Shown: positions 6,987 through 10,578 of the stretch, piece after piece
Numbering within the stretch: position 1 is the stretch's first letter
How the letters are laid out: each line of letters opens with the position of its first letter
Assembly (NCBI GenBank): GCA_945897395.1
Contig: CAMDFE010000031.1
Location: 1 to 10,578 of the forward strand
Origin: Chryseobacterium gleum
GTDB taxonomy: Bacteria; Bacteroidota; Bacteroidia; Flavobacteriales_D; Sanyastnellaceae
Direction: 5' to 3'
DNA: 10,578 nucleotides
Translations under genes and position numbers: made by a program
The notes under the pieces: generated by a model
What the model saw: only the letters and a program-made list of their open reading frames with translations
Database searches by the model: none
What the model was told of the DNA's origin: nothing

Positions 6987-7517
6987 TTATTCTAAGTATA
7001 ACTCTATCAGACCTTCAGGGGCTGAAGTAGAAATGGTTTTGCTCTCGTCATCTATTTCTAAAACGAATTCGGGTTGAAGGGGAAGTAAGATGAGCTTGCC
7101 CGTATTGTGACGAATCTCTAGCTGTGGATTCTTTCTGTTTTCCACCACCTCTTCAACCACTCCAATACTGCCATGTGTTTGGTCGAAGACCTCGTATCCC
7201 ACCCAGTTCACCATATCTCTTCGATCTTCATCTTTAACAGAAAGCTCTGTCAATCGGACGTAGACCATGGATTTCAAAAGTGCTTTCGCAGCTGCTTCAT
7301 CGTTCACCCCAGCCAATCTCACTTTGGCGGAATCATTTGTCTTCGGTTCGAAAAGCTCAATTTTATATGGAACCAGACTATCCTTAATTTCCAAAAAAAG
7401 AAATTTCAATTCCTTATAATCAGCAACCTTTGAGGTATCTAGAAACACAGTCAACTCTCCTTTGTATCCATGAAGCCTGGTGATCTTTCCCAAGCAGTGC
7501 ATTTCGTCTTTGTTCAT
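6987..7517 (-). CDS. rimM: Ribosome maturation factor RimM
   Basis: A 176-residue cytoplasmic protein that binds ribosomal protein S19 and helps mature the head of the 30S subunit (family knowledge). Both expected domains are visible: the N-terminal RimM barrel (about 6-92) beginning with CLGKITRLHGYKGEL (8-22), the family signature, and the C-terminal PRC-barrel (about 101-175) with VGYEVFD and GVVEEVVENRKNPQLEI-type strands and a closing PEGLIELYLE (167-176). Length is normal. The start at 7517 gives the usual few residues before the signature; Met6 is a less likely alternative. The box TATCTTCG (minus strand, 7529-7522) ends 4 bp upstream of the ATG, so the mRNA may be leaderless. It is alone on its transcription unit, diverging from a pirin gene; the rpsP neighbour common in bacteria is absent here. 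Confidence 0.94.
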   Translation of the reverse strand: MNKDEMHCLGKITRLHGYKGELTVFLDTSKVADYKELKFLFLEIKDSLVPYKIELFEPKTNDSAKVRLAGVNDEAAAKALLKSMVYVRLTELSVKDEDRRDMVNWVGYEVFDQTHGSIGVVEEVVENRKNPQLEIRHNTGKLILLPLQPEFVLEIDDESKTISTSAPEGLIELYLE

Positions 7518-7543
7518 GGTGCGAAGATAATGATGTAATTTTG
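7509..7543 (+). promoter_or_regulatory. Promoter of the pirin gene
   Basis: TAATTTTG at 7536-7543 is a perfect TAnnTTTG -7 box. TTTG at 7509-7512 could be the -33 element, 23 bp upstream, at the long end of the allowed spacing and inside the start of rimM. The -7 box ends 8 bp before the ATG at 7552, leaving a leader of only a few bases. Confidence 0.5.
7522..7529 (-). promoter_or_regulatory. Possible -7 promoter box of rimM
   Basis: Minus-strand TATCTTCG matches TAnnTTTG except C for T at the seventh base. It ends 4 bp before the rimM ATG. No good -33 element is visible, so this is weaker than the divergent box at 7536-7543. Confidence 0.35.
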
Positions 7544-7551
7544 CAGCACTT

Positions 7552-8421
7552 ATGAAAAGATCACTTCAATCCATTATACCGCCGCCGCCAACGAATTTTG
7601 TTGGAGATGGCTTCAAGGTTCATCACTTCATTCCCGATTATTATTTGAGTATGGAAAGAATGAATCCATTTATTATGTTGGATTACGCTGCTCCGCATTA
7701 CTTCCCTCCGACCGAAGTTCAGAAGGGTGTGGGCGTTCATCCGCATAAAGGATTTGAAACTGTAACCATTGCTTACAAAGGAAGAGTTGCGCATCACGAT
7801 AGCGCTGGAAACAGCGGAATCATTGGCGAGGGAGATGTACAATGGATGACCGCCGCTTCAGGCATTCTTCACAAAGAATATCATGAACAAGAATTTTCAA
7901 AAGCAGGTGGAATATTTTCCATGGTTCAACTTTGGGTGAATCTTCCTGCAGCAGATAAACTTTCAAAACCGAAATATCAGGAAATTTTAAATACAAATAT
8001 TCCGAAAGTAGAATTGCCAAATGATTCTGGAATTGTTGAAGTAATTGCTGGGAATTATGACGGTGCGAAAGGCGCCGCTTCGACCTTCACTGAAGTTCAT
8101 GCTTTCAATGTGAAATTAAAAGCTGGAGGAACGGCGACTTTTTCTTTCAACGAAAGAAACAACACAGGAATTCTCGTAATTGCAGGAAGCATTACCGTGA
8201 ATGAAGAGCAAAAGCTTGCAACCAGCGAATTCGGACTATTCAGCAACGATGGAGAATCATTCACCATCTCTTGCACCGAGGACGCAACCATACTCATTCT
8301 TTCCGGAGAACCGATTCTAGAGCCAATCGCGGCATACGGTCCTTTCGTAATGAATACCAAACAAGAACTCATGGATGCCTTCCATCAGTTTGAACGAGGC
8401 GAGTTCGGAGAACTTGAATAA
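7552..8421 (+). CDS. Pirin-family cupin protein
   Basis: A 289-residue cytoplasmic bicupin. The N-terminal cupin has the pirin signature: HPHKGFETVT (63-72) and ILHKEYHE (105-112), giving the four metal ligands His63, His65, His107 and Glu109, equivalent to His56, His58, His101 and Glu103 of human pirin. MVQLWVNLP (124-132) is the typical strand after the site. The C-terminal pirin domain (about 175-285) ends in GPFVMNTKQEL and GEFGELE, as in bacterial pirins. With the ligands intact an iron-dependent dioxygenase (quercetinase-like, as for E. coli YhhW) or a redox-sensing role is possible, but the natural substrate of bacterial pirins is mostly unknown. The start is supported by the TAATTTTG box 8 bp upstream. 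It diverges from rimM and converges on the amylase gene with 3 bp between stops. Confidence 0.93.
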   Translation: MKRSLQSIIPPPPTNFVGDGFKVHHFIPDYYLSMERMNPFIMLDYAAPHYFPPTEVQKGVGVHPHKGFETVTIAYKGRVAHHDSAGNSGIIGEGDVQWMTAASGILHKEYHEQEFSKAGGIFSMVQLWVNLPAADKLSKPKYQEILNTNIPKVELPNDSGIVEVIAGNYDGAKGAASTFTEVHAFNVKLKAGGTATFSFNERNNTGILVIAGSITVNEEQKLATSEFGLFSNDGESFTISCTEDATILILSGEPILEPIAAYGPFVMNTKQELMDAFHQFERGEFGELE

Positions 8422-8424
8422 ATT

Positions 8425-9807
8425 CTAATTCCTCAAAATCAAATACTGATAAGCCACAAGCGAAAGTGAACTTCCGATAGTTACCGGTGCTCCAGTAATC
8501 GCATTGGTCCATGTTGAATTCAACAAGGCTGTGGGAATAGTGTAGATCGATGTGGAATTTCGGACATTGGCAACTACTAAAACTTGATCTGTATTCAGAA
8601 CCTTTTTAAAACACACAACATTTGCATCTGCATAAGGCATTGGAGTTCCATAGCGTGCAACAGCAGATTGCGAATAAAACGCAAGCATGTCGCGGTAGTT
8701 CTGCTGCATATCTAAATTCACGGTCCAATTAATCGGAGAATTCGAAAAGAACGGAACGGTACTTACACGTCCAGCTTCTTGTCCGGTGTAGATTAGCGGC
8801 ACTCCGTTATAATAAGTGGTAATCACCGAAGCACATGTTGCGCCTGCCTTTCCATTGAACAAAGTCATGGGCGTAGCTTCCCACGCGCTCTGATCGTGAT
8901 TCGTGGTGAATCTCAGCTTGCGCTTTCCCGCAGGGACGCCAGCATATTCCGAAGTATTCGTAGTGTAAATGGTTGAAGGTGCACTACCCGCAAATACATT
9001 TTTTATGGAAGTATAAAAATCCCAGGCGTAGGTCATTTGAAATCCTGCAGCATAGTGATCAGCGCGGGTTCCTTCAGCAAGAAAAATTAAATTTCTATTT
9101 GGAATCGTATTGAGTGAATCGATGGCCTGCTTCCAAAAGTCATAAGGAACGCCGTCTGCATAGTCGCAACGAAATCCGTCGATGTTCGCTTCCAAGGTCC
9201 AATACTTCATGGCATCAATCATGTTCACGCGCATGGTAGCGTTACTGAAATTCAGATCTGCAACATCGTTCCAATTGGTTCCTGGAGGAATAATAATGTT
9301 TCCCGCGCCGTCTTGTGAATACCACTCCGGGTGCTGTGTAATCCAAAGATTGTCCCAAGCGGTGTGATTCGCTACCCAATCAACAACAACAGCCATGTTG
9401 CGGTTGTGTGCTTCGGTAGTTAGTGTGCGCAAATCAGCAAGCATTCCAAATTCACTTCCAACTTCATAATAATTCTTGACGCAGTAGGGAGAATTTACCG
9501 AGTTGATTTGTCCAATCGGATAAATCGGCATGAGCCAAATGACATTTACATTCAAGGCCTTCAGCTGATCGAGTCTGTTGATCACCCCTTGCAAATCTCC
9601 ACTTGAACTGAATGCACGAAGATTCACTTCATACATAATGATGTTCTTGGTTTCAGGAACGCTATCGAAAGGAACGCTGTATTGTTGGTAATTGGAAATC
9701 ACCGTTGGATTCTCAATTACCGGATCTGTTGGACAATCTTTGTTGCAAGATGCAAAAGCGATAAAAGAAGTCAGAAGAAAAAAGAAAACTGCCCGAGATA
9801 CTTTCAT
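8425..9807 (-). CDS. GH13 alpha-amylase-family lipoprotein
   Basis: An exported glycoside hydrolase of 460 residues, acting on alpha-glucan bonds such as those in starch or maltodextrins (family GH13). A hydrophobic signal (7-19) ends in FASC, a slightly unusual lipobox with Phe at -3, and lipidated Cys21; the following NKD is a partial match to the Bacteroidota surface-export signal (Lys followed by acidic residues). The (beta/alpha)8 barrel covers about 52-380 with all four GH13 regions: DWVANH (143-148), GFRCDYADG (211-219, nucleophile Asp215), FLAEGT (242-247, acid/base Glu245) and TTNHDQ (301-306, Asp305); ADLNF (183-187) is region V. A short C-terminal beta domain follows. The catalytic triad is complete. 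No SusC/SusD-type genes are adjacent, so it is not in a visible polysaccharide locus. The box TAGTTTTG ends 4 bp before the ATG. Confidence 0.93.
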   Translation of the reverse strand: MKVSRAVFFFLLTSFIAFASCNKDCPTDPVIENPTVISNYQQYSVPFDSVPETKNIIMYEVNLRAFSSSGDLQGVINRLDQLKALNVNVIWLMPIYPIGQINSVNSPYCVKNYYEVGSEFGMLADLRTLTTEAHNRNMAVVVDWVANHTAWDNLWITQHPEWYSQDGAGNIIIPPGTNWNDVADLNFSNATMRVNMIDAMKYWTLEANIDGFRCDYADGVPYDFWKQAIDSLNTIPNRNLIFLAEGTRADHYAAGFQMTYAWDFYTSIKNVFAGSAPSTIYTTNTSEYAGVPAGKRKLRFTTNHDQSAWEATPMTLFNGKAGATCASVITTYYNGVPLIYTGQEAGRVSTVPFFSNSPINWTVNLDMQQNYRDMLAFYSQSAVARYGTPMPYADANVVCFKKVLNTDQVLVVANVRNSTSIYTIPTALLNSTWTNAITGAPVTIGSSLSLVAYQYLILRN

Positions 9808-9811
9808 TTAA

Positions 9812-9839
9812 CAAAACTAACCCATAACTATTCTACAAA
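9812..9839 (-). promoter_or_regulatory. Promoter of the amylase gene
   Basis: On the minus strand TTTG (9839-9836) and TAGTTTTG (9819-9812, perfect TAnnTTTG) are 16 bp apart, one short of the usual range. The -7 box ends 4 bp before the ATG at 9807. The -33 part overlaps the stop codon of the upstream CtlX-type gene, so the amylase can have its own promoter in the 25-bp gap. Confidence 0.45.
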
Positions 9840-10578
9840 AAAACTTCCGCCAACATACATCGCGCGCTTCCGCCCCCGATGGTTTCTATAACGGGAATTC
9901 CGAAACGAACAAAGTCTATACGCTGTTTCAGAAAATCGATTTGAGCACTCGTCAAACTCTGATAAGCCGTTTCAGAAAGAACCAATTTATTGTTGTTTTG
10001 CCTATCTCTAAGCAAGAGCATATTTCCCGCAAAGGCATTCATTTGCGCCATTGAAATTTCAAGAACACTTTTACCTAAACGGCTAACTTCATTCACAAAC
10101 AGCTCTCTACTTTCCTCATCTGGAAAGCATTCCAAACAAACCACAACAAAATCGTCGCCTAGGCACATGACTACATTCGTGTGGTAAATAGGCTGACCGT
10201 TTTCATCAAAAGCAGCAAACATGAAAGGGGTGTATTGAATTTGTTTGCAAAGCTCTTGAAAGACAACTTCACTCGTGCGCGAAGAAAGCGCAGCAAACGC
10301 GACTTTGTTTTCATGGTCGAAAACCACACTTCCGGTGCCTTCAAGGAATAAATCCTGTGACTCGAAATAAGACAAGTCGAGAATTTTTTCAAAATTGAAT
10401 TTTTGTTGAAGTTCAAGTACCACTTCCAGACGCCTTTCGCAACGCCTGTTAACCGCTTCCATGGGATATAAAATGAGTGTGCCGTTCGGATGGAAGGAGA
10501 TCCAGTTGTTCGGAAAGACTGCATCTGGCTTTGTGGGAACAAGTGTGTCTTCAACAATATAAACACCAATGTCATTTG
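9833..10578 (-). CDS. ctlX: Citrulline hydrolase CtlX-type (amidinotransferase fold), N-terminus cut by window edge
   Basis: The frame is open from the right edge to the TAG at 9833-9835, giving 247 residues; the true start is outside. The ATG at 10462 is internal, because the sequence upstream of it continues the family pattern (DAVFPNNWISFHPNGT). The protein belongs to the guanidine-group-modifying (amidinotransferase/DDAH/arginine deiminase) fold and matches the CtlX branch, which splits L-citrulline into L-ornithine, NH3 and CO2. Visible landmarks, numbered from the first complete codon: FLEGTGSVVFDH (77-88, acidic substrate contact), IYHTNVVMCLG (130-140, catalytic His132), MNAFAGNM (179-186) and GGGSARCMLAE (234-244, catalytic Cys240). 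The family is about 300 residues, so some 50 are missing. Annotation as amidinotransferase is safe; citrulline as substrate comes from family similarity. Confidence 0.88.
   Translation of the reverse strand, partial: NDIGVYIVEDTLVPTKPDAVFPNNWISFHPNGTLILYPMEAVNRRCERRLEVVLELQQKFNFEKILDLSYFESQDLFLEGTGSVVFDHENKVAFAALSSRTSEVVFQELCKQIQYTPFMFAAFDENGQPIYHTNVVMCLGDDFVVVCLECFPDEESRELFVNEVSRLGKSVLEISMAQMNAFAGNMLLLRDRQNNNKLVLSETAYQSLTSAQIDFLKQRIDFVRFGIPVIETIGGGSARCMLAEVFL

Noticed and set aside
8425..9807. Polysaccharide utilization locus around the amylase
   Set aside because: No SusC/SusD-like, regulator or further carbohydrate-enzyme genes occur next to it in the window; neighbours are a pirin and a citrulline hydrolase.
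10171..10575. Minus-strand open frame of 134 codons
   Set aside because: It is a shifted frame over the CtlX-type gene; the other frame carries all the family motifs across the same bases and continues past the right edge.

Overview
The window looks like chromosomal DNA of a member of the Bacteroidota, most likely a free-living flavobacterium-type organism (order Flavobacteriales, inferred). The reasons are a C-terminal type IX secretion (T9SS) sorting domain on a large Cys/Asp-rich surface protein, a second secreted FG-GAP repeat protein, A-rich leaders without Shine-Dalgarno sequences, and several close matches to the Bacteroidota -7 promoter element TAnnTTTG. I see no tRNA, rRNA, CRISPR array, insertion sequence, integrase or phage gene.

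Layout. 1-1332 (minus) is the N-terminal 444 codons of a secreted FG-GAP/VCBS repeat protein that runs off the left edge. It diverges across a 53-bp gap from a small single-pass membrane protein of unknown function (1386-1913, plus). Next comes an 892-residue secreted mosaic protein (1966-4644, plus): signal peptide, Cys-rich motif, four MopE-like metal-binding repeats (the first split by an inserted beta-rich domain), a jelly-roll-like region, two tandem copies of an unnamed domain, and a T9SS type A sorting tail. A 103-bp gap with short GAGGG-type repeats separates it from a convergent minus-strand pair: ATP-type PEP carboxykinase pckA (5259-6866) followed 13 bp later by a fasciclin-like lipoprotein (4748-5245). 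Upstream of pckA is rimM (6987-7517, minus) with its own probable terminator. rimM diverges across 34 bp from a pirin-family gene (7552-8421, plus). The pirin gene converges, 3 bp between stop codons, on a GH13 alpha-amylase-family lipoprotein (8425-9807, minus). The right edge holds the C-terminal 247 residues of a CtlX-type citrulline hydrolase (9833-10578, minus).

The genes do not form one pathway. They are a mix of housekeeping functions (PEP carboxykinase, ribosome maturation, citrulline breakdown, pirin, amylase) and cell-surface proteins. The two most interesting patterns are: (1) at five gene starts a -7-type promoter box ends only 4-8 bp before the ATG, which would give leaderless or nearly leaderless mRNAs; and (2) the modular evolution of the 892-residue protein, with a domain inserted inside a MopE repeat and nearly identical tandem DNA repeats. 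I found no convincing new multi-gene system.
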